Below, piece by piece: positions 30,429 to 43,254 of a stretch of DNA of 64,000 bases; position 1 is the first letter of the stretch, and every line of letters starts with the position of its first letter. This stretch comes from Diplonema japonicum. Taxonomy: Eukaryota > Euglenozoa > Diplonemea > Diplonemida > Diplonemidae. Position numbers and translations under genes: made by a program. The stretch is taken from positions 297,196-361,195 of the forward strand of contig OZ025747.1 of the NCBI GenBank assembly GCA_964019335.1, read 5' to 3'. Below the pieces are notes generated by a model, which was given only the letters and a program-made list of their open reading frames with translations, was not told the origin of the DNA and ran no database searches.

Positions 30429-31097
30429 ATGCACAAGGCCGCTGTTTTCTTCGCCCTTCTCGGGTGTGCCGCTGCACAGGACCCCCCTCAGGGATGGTTG
30501 GGTTACGCCACCGGCACCAACCCCGCTGGTGGCAGGATCACCCACGCTGAAGCAAAGTGGAAGGTGCTCGACGAGCCCAAGGAGGGCGGGTGCTTCTACT
30601 CCCCCTGGTTTGGTATCGAGACCTCTGACAACTTGAACCTGTTCCAGCCTGTGAACCCATGGGTGGGTAGCAAGTGGGAGATGTACATTGAGTACTTCCA
30701 GTGGAGGCCCGAGCACAACGAAAACACTGCCTCTGCTGACGTGAAGCCCGGTGACATCCTCCACGGTGTGGTGAACTTCAACGAGTCTAAGCAGGAGTAC
30801 ACTGCCACCCACACCAACATGCGCACTGGCCACACCATCACCAAGGTCCTTCCCGTCCAGAAGAAGGACAACGGTGAGTTCAAGGAGTACACCATCATGT
30901 ACGTGGTGTTCGAGAAGGTGTGCCGCAGCTGTGCTCAGTACCCCCCCAACAACATCGTGACCTTCTACGACATTACCCTTGGCTACGAGGGCAAGACTGT
31001 GTCCCCCCACTGGGAGACTGCTTATGTTGACAACAAGTGCAACAACCGTGCCCATGTTGTGAACGAGTCTGCCATCAGCATCACTTGGGACGCGTAG
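30429..31097 (+). CDS. Secreted glutamic-peptidase(eqolisin)-like protein, copy 2
   Basis: It encodes the same 222 residues as copy 1. The DNA differs at only a few silent positions (a CCC/CCT change near 30487, TAC/TAT near 31024, GCA/GCG before the stop). The frame is open upstream to 30279, but the start is placed at MHKAAV to match copy 1. The upstream region contains a C/T-rich tract and two CAG sites (TGCAG at 30392-30396, TACAG at 30404-30408). The intergenic sequence between the two copies is unrelated to that before copy 1, so only the coding part is kept similar. Confidence 0.6.
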   Translation: MHKAAVFFALLGCAAAQDPPQGWLGYATGTNPAGGRITHAEAKWKVLDEPKEGGCFYSPWFGIETSDNLNLFQPVNPWVGSKWEMYIEYFQWRPEHNENTASADVKPGDILHGVVNFNESKQEYTATHTNMRTGHTITKVLPVQKKDNGEFKEYTIMYVVFEKVCRSCAQYPPNNIVTFYDITLGYEGKTVSPHWETAYVDNKCNNRAHVVNESAISITWDA

Positions 31098-31320
31098 GAG
31101 CTTAGCAGAGTGCTAACGTGTGGCTTGCTGTGTCTGTTGGGCAACCCCAATTAACAAGTGTGTAGTTTGTGTGTCCCTGCCGTCTTTGTACCTTGTATAA
31201 ACAAAGTGCTGCAAACTCGTTTTTTTTATTATTACTGTAATGTGAAAAATGTCTGCGGACAGAAGGGCTGCTTCGCGCCCGACTATTTTACACCACTTAT
31301 AAGACTAACAGGGTGGCTAC

Positions 31321-32841
31321 ATGCCAGAATGGAAAACAAGTGCAAAATACTTATTGCTAGCCACAAGGAACTCGGAGAGAAATGAGACACTCAGTTACAA
31401 GGCGGGTGATGTGATAGGGGTAGCCGATAACAAGCACGGTGTGTACCATGAAGGCAGGAAAGGGCCATCGGAGGGGTGGATTATGTGGGAAGAGGACTGG
31501 GTGATACGCGGGGGGGTGATAGGTGCCTGCAATAAGTTGTCGGAGATCATCGCAAACAACAAACAAAGACACTCGTTGCGTGACGTGGGACCCACTGTTA
31601 CGAAGGACGTTCTGCTGCCCTTGCAAGGCGTCTTCATGCAGAACCACGCCATGCTGGGCAGGGTGTTGACCTCGAAGCTCGAGGACCTCCTCCTTCAGAT
31701 GTCACTAGCTATCATCTCCGTCACGAAATCGAAGTACTCAGTCAAAAAGAAGTACTTAGTGCGCAGTATGAGACACATCCATAAAAAGCTCAAACACGAA
31801 GTCGCCCAGCTGGCGCTCAGGGTTGCTTCAGAAGAAAAACCTGCCCCCTTGGGTCCTGCCAGCATTACCCGCCTTGTGCGATCCCCTACAGTACCGTTAG
31901 CGATGCCTGTACCTCGAGAGCAGTCTGTGCCCTGCACGGAAGTAGAGGTCCAGACAACGCCGCAACACACCTCGACTGCCCTATACGAGGTACCTCAGGA
32001 GCCTTGCTGGAAAGCACCCCCCAACAAAGACCCTACTCAAGCTGCGCCCATGTGGCGGCTGGCAGCAGACGCTGGCTGCCCCGACTCTATGGTCGAATTG
32101 GGCAAATTGTGCGAGACTGGATCGGAACCTTCTCGAGAGGACGCTGCTCTGTGGTACCGTTATGCTTCGGAGCGCGAGAGTTCTGAAGGGAAATACCGCC
32201 TAGCGCTGCTGCTTTTGTCATATGACTCTGATGACAAGAAGCTTGTACACGAAGCCGAGGAGTTGCTTGCTCAAGCTGCAACTGGATTCAAAGGCCATCC
32301 ACAAGCGGCCGTGCACCTCGGGTGGTTGTACGAGTCGTCAATAGTCCCTTCGCGCAAACCGTTGTCAAATGCTCTGAGGTGGTACAAGCTAGCAGCGCAC
32401 TACGGGAGTTTGGAGGCTCATGCGCACATGGCGTATTGTTTGATCGTGAAGGGGCACTATTTGAACGCTGTTGACTGCGTCCAGCATGCCGTGCAGCACA
32501 ACGAACCCGAAGGGCTCCATGTGATGGGGATGATGTACCTCCACGCACTGGGCGTGCCCAAAGAACCAAAAACCGCAAGGCGCTTGTTCAAAAAAGCATC
32601 GCAGCAAGGGCACAGCGGAAGCATGCAACAAATGGGAAACTACTATTACACTTGTAACAAACTGCCCGAAGCTATTGTGGCATATAAAAAAGCTGCTCTC
32701 CTCGGGGAGCCTGAAGCGTGCAGGGGTCTTGCCGTCATCAGCGACGCGAGGGAGCAAGAGTACTGGGAACGACGCGCTTATAAAATAAAAGAATTGTACC
32801 ACCGTTGGAGCACTCCTGTCTTGGAGTCATTTGTAAGTTGA
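31321..32841 (+). CDS. SH3-like and SEL1-repeat protein
   Basis: A 506-residue protein. The N-terminus has an SH3-like pattern (LSYKAGDVIGVADNKHGVYH, then GWIMWEEDWV). A helical region of ~110 residues follows. From about residue 240 on there are SEL1-like repeats: AAPMWRLAADAGCPDSMVEL, AALWYRYASERESSEGKYRL, AAVHLGWLYESS, ALRWYKLAAHYGSLEAHAHM, ARRLFKKASQQGHSGSMQQM, AIVAYKKAALLGEPEACRGL. SEL1 repeats are scaffolds for protein complexes. ATG 31321 follows a CTAACAG acceptor-like site. A GTAAGT near 32832 could in principle extend the 3' end, but no other intron here uses that donor. The next start is 49 nt away. Confidence 0.7.
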   Translation: MPEWKTSAKYLLLATRNSERNETLSYKAGDVIGVADNKHGVYHEGRKGPSEGWIMWEEDWVIRGGVIGACNKLSEIIANNKQRHSLRDVGPTVTKDVLLPLQGVFMQNHAMLGRVLTSKLEDLLLQMSLAIISVTKSKYSVKKKYLVRSMRHIHKKLKHEVAQLALRVASEEKPAPLGPASITRLVRSPTVPLAMPVPREQSVPCTEVEVQTTPQHTSTALYEVPQEPCWKAPPNKDPTQAAPMWRLAADAGCPDSMVELGKLCETGSEPSREDAALWYRYASERESSEGKYRLALLLLSYDSDDKKLVHEAEELLAQAATGFKGHPQAAVHLGWLYESSIVPSRKPLSNALRWYKLAAHYGSLEAHAHMAYCLIVKGHYLNAVDCVQHAVQHNEPEGLHVMGMMYLHALGVPKEPKTARRLFKKASQQGHSGSMQQMGNYYYTCNKLPEAIVAYKKAALLGEPEACRGLAVISDAREQEYWERRAYKIKELYHRWSTPVLESFVS

Positions 32842-32890
32842 TTATTTTGTTATTACGAAGGAGTACTTCCCAGCACCCACCACAGGTACC

Positions 32891-35800
32891 ATGGAGAAAA
32901 TCCCACTCCGGCGACATGATCTTGAGAGGAAAGGGAGCGAGGTGCTGAAGAGAGGCGACACCCTGATGACGATAGGGACTAGTATTGCGGGCACCCCCAA
33001 GCATAGGGTACCACCAACGCCTGGAACTGTTCGCACGGTCTCTCCTGGCGGGCGGGGCGCGGGTATTAACATAGCCAGCCTGCTGTCCGCAAAAGGTACT
33101 ATGCCTGGGAAAGGAAGAGGGAGGGGGCTTGCTGTGAACCTGACACCCCTGCCCTCTCCGGCGTTGAAGGCCACGTCCCCCATGGTGCGCGCCATGGTTT
33201 CACCAAGCTCTATCCTTCAAAAAGCTTTCTCTGTACAAACACCCCTTTCGCCGAAGCATATTCCCGGAAAGAGCAAGGCCGGCTACTCACTCTCCACCAT
33301 CCCAAGCACCAGCTCTGTCGAGGTTGCTTCCCCTGCACAGAAGCCACGCATCAACATAGCAGACATCTTGCCGAGTGCGTCACCACCCACCACACCCCCA
33401 CGACCCTTACAGAAGACCTTTGTCGTTACACTGGGCAAAGATGAATTCGTAATCACAGCAACGGCAGAACAAACAGAACATGTACTGAATACAGTTATAC
33501 GGACTGAGCTGCGTGCCGATGATGGCGATGTACTTATCTTCAGGGACCAGGAAGGCACGGAAGTGCAGCTAAACTGGAACACCACAACGGACGGTGGTAA
33601 GTACAGCTGCGAAATCAGTGACATACCTTACGACAAGCTCGCCGCGCAGCTGGGAAGGCACTACACAAACATAGAGCACGCAGTCACGTCGCTCAGCAAG
33701 GAGGACGGGAGCATCGACTCGCCTTCGCTGAAGGCCTGCTTAAGGAGGATGGGGATGCAGGCCTTAGAGGGCCCTTTGTTTGCATCATTGAAAGATGACA
33801 TGGGAAAAATTAGCTCAAGAGAGTTTGCTTTGCAGCTCCGTTCGCCTGATCAAATACCCTCCGTGTCCGACTTAGCCACAGCTGATATGACAGTCCCTGC
33901 AGACGGCCTCAGGCACAGAGTTCTCCCACAGGCCGAGACCTCGACACCAGCATCACTGTCCATAGGCATCAGCACTTCCCGTACAGTAGACGAGAGGGAC
34001 CCTTTCGACACCTCAGACGACGAAAACCCTGCCAAGAGGAGCGTGACACAGGATCAAGAGGAGCTCAAAGAGCGCGATATGCAAGAGATGGAAGAAGAAA
34101 TAGCAAGAAGACGAGAACGAGAGGAGACGGAGAGACGAGAGCAAGAGGCAGCAGAGAAGGCGCTGAAAGATAAGCAAGCACAGGAAATAGAACGAGAAAA
34201 AGAACGAGAACGAGAAAGAGAAAGAGAAAGAGAAGAAAGAGAACGTGAGCGCGAGAACGCGAGAAAAAAAGAAGTGGAACGAGAGCTAGAGCAGGAACGG
34301 GAACGAGAATTAGAGAAGGAGCGAGAAAAGGAGCGAGAAAGGGTGGAAGCACAAGAAAAAGAAGAAAGAAAGAAAAGAGAGCTTGAACAAGAGCGGTTGG
34401 AAAAGATGAGAACCGAAGATGAAGAACGAGAAAAACAGCACAAAGAAAAAGAGAGAGAAAGGGAAAAGAGAGAAGAGAAACAGTCTGCCCTTTTACAACA
34501 CGAAGAGACTCCGAAGACCCCAAAACCCCGTGGAAAGGAGTTGTGGGCATTGTTCATACGCCTGTTGCGAGAGAGGGGCACGTCAGTGGATGAGATCAAG
34601 GCAGCTGATGACAAGCAGCTGATGGAACTACTGCAAGAACTAGGATTCAACTTGGTAGACTCGCTGAAGGTGAAGACTATATGGGCGACGGAGGTAAGTG
34701 CCATAGAGAGCCCTGGAAGGACTATCAGTGGGGGTTGTATTGAACAGGTGGCCAGTGACACCGAGATCTACGACACTGTGCATGAGGTGGTGATGAACAC
34801 AACAAGCATGGCAGACGTCGTGGTCACAGGTATAACGCAGCTCGTCGGCAGCAACAAGGTGATAAACCGGTACGATGCCGAGAAGCAGCGTCTCCCTGTA
34901 GATCAGCAAGTTCCAAAGGTCCTCTACCTTGTTGTCACAGAGCCCATTTCCTTGGAAGAGATCGTCGAGGAGGGCTTCGACACCTACTTAGCGCACAAAG
35001 GCTGCCTCACCTTTAGCACAGAGGCTGCTGTCACACATACCACCACGACACTCACACTGTGCGAGGTGCTCACAGGACATGTCAACCGTGTTACCGACAC
35101 AGTGCACCTCTCCTCCCTGCTCGAGTCCCCCTTTTACGACAGTGTCGGCAGCGACTACTCTTATATCGGGCGAAACGGGAAGCCGGATGTTGCCTCGAAG
35201 TACTACGTCAGCAAAAGGAACAGGGTTATCCCCAGGTTCAGTGTGACCGTTTCTATCAAACCGCCACAACAAGTTCCGAGACAGTCGAGCGTGGAAAAGA
35301 CAACCATAACAAGCAAAGAAATTGTGAAGTGTCCTCACCACCCATCCGAGGAACTGAGACTGTATTGCCATACTGAGCAGGAACTTACATGTGCTCTGTG
35401 TGCTTCTATTGGGCGGCATGCAAACAAGCACTGCGTTAGTTTGGTGGAGCTTCTAAAAAGTATGAGGGGGCAGTTTGTGCAGAACGAGAAGGTCGTTGGT
35501 GCTAGGTTGGGAAAGCTCGAGGCAAGTGCTGCCAGGTTGAAATCGCAAGAGAAGTCGATGCTGGAAGCCGTCCAGGAGTCGAAGAGGGCACTCAAAGCTC
35601 GTGCTGCTGGGGTACACAGTGAGGTAGATGCATTGGAAAACTTGCTGCAGGGCAATATTGAGAGAAAAGAACGGGAAGCTGGCCACATTTTCGGGGAGGC
35701 TTCAGAGAAGATTAAGCAACAGATAGACGGCCTCACGACGGCGCAGGACTGCCTCCGCTCGTTACTTGACACCAACATAGAGGACACTCACGGTGTCTCA

Positions 35801-35990
35801 CACAAGGCATCTGATATTATCTCCCTTTGTAAAATACTAGACGTGGCAGCCCCTGCCCAGCTGCCAACGTGCGACGATGTTCTGCACGATTTTGTTACTT
35901 ATTCTCAAGACCAGGTATATCATTGTGCACGCTTAATCACACTACACACCACAGATATCGAACTTCAAACTTGTGCCTCTTCAGAATTAG
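32891..35990 (+). CDS. PARP-like (triad-less) and B-box/coiled-coil protein
   Basis: Two exons (32891-35914, 35955-35990) flank a 40-nt intron (GTATAT...CCACAG); without splicing the frame would run into actin 1. Predicted 1,019 residues. Residues 1-190 are low-complexity, and 390-535 form a long Arg/Glu single helix. From ~600 to 795 the order of elements matches the PARP/ART fold: VVTGITQLVGSNKVINRYD, KVLYLVVTEPISLEEIVEEGF, GCLTFSTEAA, LTLCEVLTG, YDSVGSDYSYIGRNG, and KYYVSKRNRVIPRFSVTV. The H-Y-E triad positions are not His, Tyr or Glu, so an inactive fold is inferred. Residues 810-847 are a B-box (CPHHPSEELRLYCHTEQE, CALC, HANKH) followed by a TRIM-type coiled coil. The combination suggests a scaffold or ADP-ribose/ubiquitin-related adaptor; function unknown. 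Confidence 0.65.
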
Positions 35991-36043
35991 ATTGTTATGC
36001 CTGTATTCACTCGCGACCTTACCATAGCGACATTTTTCATCAC

Positions 36044-36072
36044 AGCACGTTAAGAAAAAAAAAGAAGCAAAA
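36044..36072 (+). promoter_or_regulatory. Conserved actin leader: AG acceptor plus CACGTTAAG
   Basis: AG at 36044-36045 is followed by CACGTTAAG and an A-rich stretch up to the ATG. The same AG|CACGTTAAG occurs before actin 2 (37730-37740), actin 3 (43709-43719), actin 4 (45386-45396) and actin 5 (47307-47317). Alpha-tubulin has AG|CACCTTAAG (39452-39462). The AG is in the right place for a trans-splice acceptor, and the nonamer would then be the first bases of the mature leader after the spliced leader. Sequence upstream of the AG differs among actins 1, 3 and 5, which points to selection or gene conversion on the leader. Confidence 0.55.
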
Positions 36073-36637
36073 ATGGCCGACGAGGATGCTCAGGCGATTG
36101 TGTGCGACAACGGGTCCGGAATGGTGAAGGCGGGTTTCGCTGGTGACGATGCTCCCAGGTCTGTGTTCCCCTCCATCGTTGGTAGGCCCAAGACCGCTGC
36201 GGCGATGATGGGTACCGCGAAGAAGGAGGCTTACATTGGTGACGATGCCCAGTCGAAGAGGGGTATCCTCCTCATCAAGTACCCCATCGAGCACGGTATC
36301 ATCACCAACTGGGATGACATGGAGAAGATCTGGCACCACACCTTCTTCAACGAGCTCCGTGTGGCCCCTGAGGACCACCCGGTTCTCCTCACCGAGGCCC
36401 CCATGAACCCCAAGGCGAACAGGGAGAAGATGACCCAGATCATGTTCGAGACCTTCAACAGCCCTGCCATGTACGTTGGTATCCAGGCTGTGCTCTCCCT
36501 CTACTCCAGCGGTCGTACCACCGGTATCGTTCTTGACTCCGGTGACGGTGTGACTCACACTGTCCCCATCTACGAGGGGTACTCCCTTCCCCACGCTGTC
36601 CTTCGTATTGACATGGCTGTATGTAACAAAACACAAT

Positions 36638-36675
<38 letters not shown>

Positions 36676-37319
36676 GCAGAGACATGACTGACTGGATGAT
36701 CAAGCTCCTCACCGAGCGTGGTAACAGCTTCGTGACCTCCGCTGAGAGGGAGATCGTCCGTGACATCAAGGAGAAGCTTGCCTACGTCGCTCTGGTATGG
36801 AAGAGATATCAAGAAAAGTGAAAAACAAAAAAAAACCCCACACCCACCCCACAGGACTTCGACGAGGAGATGTCCCTCGCCTCCTCGTCCTCCTCGCTCG
36901 AGAAGGACTACGAGCTTCCCGACGGTCAGGTGATCACTGTTGGGTCTGAGAGGTTCAGGTGCCCCGAGGCCCTGTTCAAGCCTGCCTTCATCGGTCTTGA
37001 GGCCAACGGCATCCACGAGACTGTGTACAACAGCATCATGAAGTGCGATATCGATGTGAGGAAGGACCTGTACGCCAACATCGTGCTCTCGGGTGGTACC
37101 ACCATGTACGAGGGCCTTGCCGACCGTCTGTCGAAGGAGGTGACCAACTTGGCCCCCAACAGCATGAAGATCAAGGTCGTTGCACCCCCCGAGAGGAAGT
37201 ACTCTGTCTGGATCGGTGGGTCCATCCTCTCCTCGCTCTCCACCTTCGCCTCCATGTGGGTCAAGAAGGAGGAGTACGACGAGTCCGGCCCCGGCATTGT
37301 CCACAAGAAGTGCTTCTAG
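36073..37319 (+). CDS. ACT1: Actin, copy 1
   Basis: Exons 36073-36618, 36675-36794 and 36855-37319 encode a 376-residue conventional actin ([70 protein letters not shown]). Intron 1 (56 nt, GTATGT then TG and a CA microsatellite) splits DMA|GRD. Intron 2 (60 nt, GTATGG...CCCCACAG) splits YVAL|DFDEEM. Both joins restore the canonical actin sequence. Intron 1 contains a stop in frame. It forms a tandem pair with actin 2, and this pair is a copy of the pair at 43742-46653. Confidence 0.97.
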
Positions 37320-37761
37320 GCTTCTTGCGGGCAATGGGTTGCATTGTATTGCCCTTTCCCGTGTGTACCTTTTCTTTTCTTTTCTTTTCCTTTTTTTTTA
37401 AAGCCCTTTCCGGTTACATCTTTTTTCTTTTTCTTTACTGCGTTCTTTTGCTTTTTTTCTTTTCCAGTGTTGGAAACTTCGGTTTCTTCCCTTGCACCAC
37501 TTCCTCCCTCCACTTCTCCGTCTCTCTCACAAACACATACTTATGAACAGAGGCAATGGTGGCGTGGCACAAGAGGTATCTCGCGCAGCTGCTTCGGTTG
37601 GAATTTATAGCAGCTTGGCAGTCCCGCCTACTTTTATTTTGCTTTCTGAGACTTTCTTTTTACAAGCCCCCGTTTTTCTTTTTCTTATTTTCTTTATATT
37701 TCTTATTTCCCCCTTCCAATCTCACACTCAGCACGTTAAGAAAAAAAAAAAGAAACAAAAA
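37320..37761. repeat. Actin 1-2 spacer, duplicated at 44976-45417
   Basis: This 442-nt spacer is repeated essentially base for base between actins 3 and 4 (44976-45417). It holds T-rich tracts and ends in the CTCAG|CACGTTAAG leader of the next actin. No gene is seen; it marks the two pairs as one duplicated block. Confidence 0.85.
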
Positions 37762-38997
37762 ATGGCCGACGAGGATGCTCAGGCGATTGTGTGCGACAAC
37801 GGGTCCGGAATGGTGAAGGCGGGTTTCGCTGGTGACGATGCTCCCAGGTCTGTGTTCCCCTCCATCGTTGGTAGGCCCAAGACCGCTGCGGCGATGATGG
37901 GTACCGCGAAGAAGGAGGCTTACATTGGTGACGATGCCCAGTCGAAGAGGGGTATCCTCCTCATCAAGTACCCCATCGAGCACGGTATCATCACCAACTG
38001 GGATGACATGGAGAAGATCTGGCACCACACCTTCTTCAACGAGCTCCGTGTGGCCCCTGAGGACCACCCGGTTCTCCTCACCGAGGCCCCCATGAACCCC
38101 AAGGCGAACAGGGAGAAGATGACCCAGATCATGTTCGAGACCTTCAACAGCCCTGCCATGTACGTTGGTATCCAGGCTGTGCTCTCCCTCTACTCCAGCG
38201 GTCGTACCACCGGTATCGTTCTTGACTCCGGTGACGGTGTGACTCACACTGTCCCCATCTACGAGGGGTACTCCCTTCCCCACGCTGTCCTTCGTATTGA
38301 CATGGCTGTATGTAGAATGATTAAAAAGAACAACACACACACACACACACAGGGCAGAGACATGACTGACTGGATGATCAAGCTCCTCACCGAGCGTGGT
38401 AACAGCTTCGTGACCTCCGCTGAGAGGGAGATCGTCCGTGACATCAAGGAGAAGCTTGCCTACGTCGCTCTGGTATGGAAGAGATATCAAGAAAAGTGAA
38501 AAACAAAAAAAAACCCCACACCCACCCCACAGGACTTCGACGAGGAGATGTCCCTCGCCTCCTCGTCCTCCTCGCTCGAGAAGGACTACGAGCTTCCCGA
38601 CGGTCAGGTGATCACTGTTGGGTCTGAGAGGTTCAGGTGCCCCGAGGCCCTGTTCAAGCCTGCCTTCATCGGTCTTGAGGCCAACGGCATCCACGAGACT
38701 GTGTACAACAGCATCATGAAGTGCGATATCGATGTGAGGAAGGACCTGTACGCCAACATCGTGCTCTCGGGTGGTACCACCATGTACGAGGGCCTTGCCG
38801 ACCGTCTGTCGAAGGAGGTGACCAACTTGGCCCCCAACAGCATGAAGATCAAGGTCGTTGCACCCCCCGAGAGGAAGTACTCTGTCTGGATCGGTGGGTC
38901 CATCCTCTCCTCGCTCTCCACCTTCGCCTCCATGTGGGTCAAGAAGGAGGAGTACGACGAGTCCGGCCCCGGCATTGTCCACAAGAAGTGCTTCTAG
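37762..38997 (+). CDS. ACT1: Actin, copy 2
   Basis: Exons 37762-38307, 38353-38472 and 38533-38997 encode the same 376 residues as copy 1, with exon DNA identical as far as I can read. Intron 1 differs from copy 1: it is 45 nt, starts GTATGTAGAATGATT, has a shorter CA tract, and is a multiple of three with no stop, so its retention would add 15 residues in frame. Intron 2 is the 60-nt form as in copy 1 and does contain a stop. The 3' flank (from 38998) resembles the flank after actin 4. Confidence 0.97.
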
Positions 38998-40829
<1,832 letters not shown>

Positions 40830-41327
40830 AAGGTCCAGCTCAGTCCATCCTTCATTCTTATTTGCTGTTTTTTTTTTTGTTGTTGTTAGAACTTCCACAC
40901 CTCTCTTTTTTCTTTTTAGGCAGCAGGACCAAGGTTTTCGGGCCTAAGTCTCAGGTGTATGACGACACCTCCCCTTAAGCGAGTCAAAATGAGAGGGAAC
41001 AGTGCATTTTTGCCCTTTCATGGATGCCATTATTAGCAGTACAATGGTAACTGAGGAAAGCAAGGGATGGGCCAAGTGGGTCTAGTAATACTAACGTAAA
41101 GTCGAGTACCTAACCTCACGGTTTTAACCTTTTGTCTTTCTGAAGTTGCCAGCAAAGTGATAGCGGGTGGGGTTGGGGAACACCCACACCTCACCTTAAC
41201 ACACCTTTTCAAATATCTTTACCCTTGCCCCACTTTTCAAAAGAATCATGTGTTTTCTTTGTTTTTCGTCCCCACTTTATTAAATAAGTGCATTCATTGA
41301 ATCATTGAAGGAAACAGGGAAAGGGAA
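40830..41327. other. Unassigned unique spacer after alpha-tubulin
   Basis: Apart from T-rich starts and ends, about 40919-41210 is unique, balanced in composition and lacks an open frame. It contains complementary short segments (CAGGTGT...ACACCT around 40952-40970 and GGGTGGGG...CCCACACC around 41164-41192). It could hold a non-coding RNA, but I matched it to no known family. Confidence 0.4.
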
Positions 41328-43254
41328 ATGCCCGAAATGAAGAAACGTGTGTCTGCAGCTGCAAATCAGGACAATGATTTGACGAGCATCCTGATGCACA
41401 ATGACAAAACGAAATGGTCGCCGAAGAGTGCTGAACAAAAGCGAGTGATGCACAACATCAGTTTGAAACGTGCAGATGAGAGAAGGGGCAAGAAGCTGGT
41501 CTCGTTGAAGGAGGTGAGCACAAGGAAGAGCCGCATCGACCAGGTGCCCATCACTATGTCGCAGGCGGCGTCCTCGCCGATGAGTTTTGACCCCAAGGAG
41601 CCTACAGCTGCAACGCCGGGCGCTTTTACGGGCCCCGCGTCGCCCAGCCAGAGCCAAGCGAGATCAGCACGTTTCAGGCAGCCAACGCTCTCCTCCATGA
41701 CCGGTCCAACATGCAAAGGGTCGCACCAGCTTGTCAAAGCACGAGGCATGCCCACCACCTACCAATCCATGAGGGGCTACAGCATCATATGTGACTTGTG
41801 TGGCACTTCTAGTCTTCAGAAGGAATCCTTTTTTTACCACTGTCCTATCTGCAGGTTTGACTGCTGCAATAGCTGCATGTTGGGTAAGAAAACCCTGGTA
41901 AAGAGAGAGTCTGACACATCCCCAAGGCACATGCCGCCCGAGCCGCAAAGGAAGCCGTCTTCTTTGAAGGACACATCAGGCATCACCTTTGGCTCCGACG
42001 ATGCATCAACAAGAGCGAGAAAGCAGATGAATACGATGGAGAAGGAACGCCAGGTGATGTCGTGCCCAACTATAGATGATATTTACAGTGTGAGGGGGAA
42101 GCAGACAACTGTGAAGCAGATGTTTAACGTGGGTGATGAGGTGGAGGTATGCAATGCTGGCAACGAGACGAACGGGACTCGTGGCAAGGTGACCGGGTTT
42201 GCCAGAGGACGGGTTGGTGTGGACATCGGCAGCGGTGCAAGGAGCTTCATGCCCGATCAGGTGAAGAAGCCCGGCTCACCGACTAAGGGCTCGTCACTGC
42301 ACCCAATGAGTTACAAGCTTGGCACCATGGTAGAGGTGTGCGGCACAGGCACGATGGTGGATGGGAGGAGAGGCATCGTTGTGAAGTGCGTGGCGGACGC
42401 GGTTGACGTGAAGCTCGACGGCGATGTGTACAGGCTGCCGTTTGAGAACGTGACACTGCCGATTGGGAACAGTGTGTACGTGAAGGGAGGAGATGTGAAT
42501 AATCAGAAAGGTGTCATCACTGGCTACAACAGGGGCAGGGTAGGCGTTGCTGTCGCTGGGAAGACCATGGGTTTCGTGCCAGGGAATATTAGAGTCAGCA
42601 CCCCCAGCAGCATCGCCAGCAGGAGGATGGACACCCCTCCACTGAGCGAGGCGTCGTCATCACCGAGGTTTGGCGCGCCACCTACACCGCCGATGCCATC
42701 TCAGCAAGCGGTGAAGAACCTCATGCACAGCATCAGGATGGCATTGGTGCATCATAATGGGCCGTTGGCGTTTATTAATTTGAGAAAAGCGGCAATGAGC
42801 ATGCCGCAGAACGATTTCGGGATGAAACAGGTGCTGAATAAGGTTGGGCTGCAGGACTTGGTGAAGGACGTGCAAACCTTTAACACGATTGTGAGCGTGT
42901 TCCAGAGGAGCTTCAATTCCAACTACACGGAGTTCGTGACGTCCCTTCGCAAGAGGGTCCCAGAGAAGAGAGAGAGGCTTATGTTGAAACTATTCAGCGA
43001 GCTGGACCTCGGCAATAATGGGGTGCTCGAGACGACTGCTTTGAAGAAGTGTTTCATCGTCACGAATAGCACGCTTGCGCCGTCACACTTCTTTGACTCT
43101 GCCACGGTGCCGCAGAGTAAGTTCCTCGAGTACTACAGGGACCTGAGGTATGCAAAGATTAAGATAAGATCATCACAATTACCACAGTGCCGCCATCACG
43201 AATGATGCTCACTTCCAAACAGCTTTACTGTCCCCTTGGCGCATTGAGTTCTGA
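41328..43254 (+). CDS. Zinc-finger, KOW-like repeat and calcyphosin-type EF-hand protein
   Basis: Exons 41328-43147 and 43188-43254 (40-nt intron GTATGC...ACCACAG) encode 628 residues. Residues ~128-185 form a DC1/ZZ-like zinc finger (HQLVKARGMP, IICDLCGTSS, YHCPICRFDCCNSC). Residues ~265-425 hold three short beta repeats, each with a VGDEVEVCNAG or GNSVYVKGG start and RGxVxGxxRGRVGVxxG. The C-terminal ~180 residues read as EF-hands of calcyphosin type (NGPLAFINLRKAAM, LFSELDLGNNGVLE). Splicing restores the family ending KFLEYYRDLSAAITNDAHF. A cytoskeletal or flagellar calcium sensor is plausible but unproven; the loops lack several ideal calcium ligands. Confidence 0.65.

Noticed and set aside
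32832-32890. Intron with GTAAGT donor joining the SEL1 gene to downstream sequence
   Set aside because: All other donors are GTAT-type; the CAG at its end is better explained as the acceptor site of the next gene.
36040-36672. Long minus-strand frames opposite each actin and opposite alpha-tubulin
   Set aside because: They are shadows caused by strong codon bias of highly expressed genes; the same shadow appears behind every actin copy.
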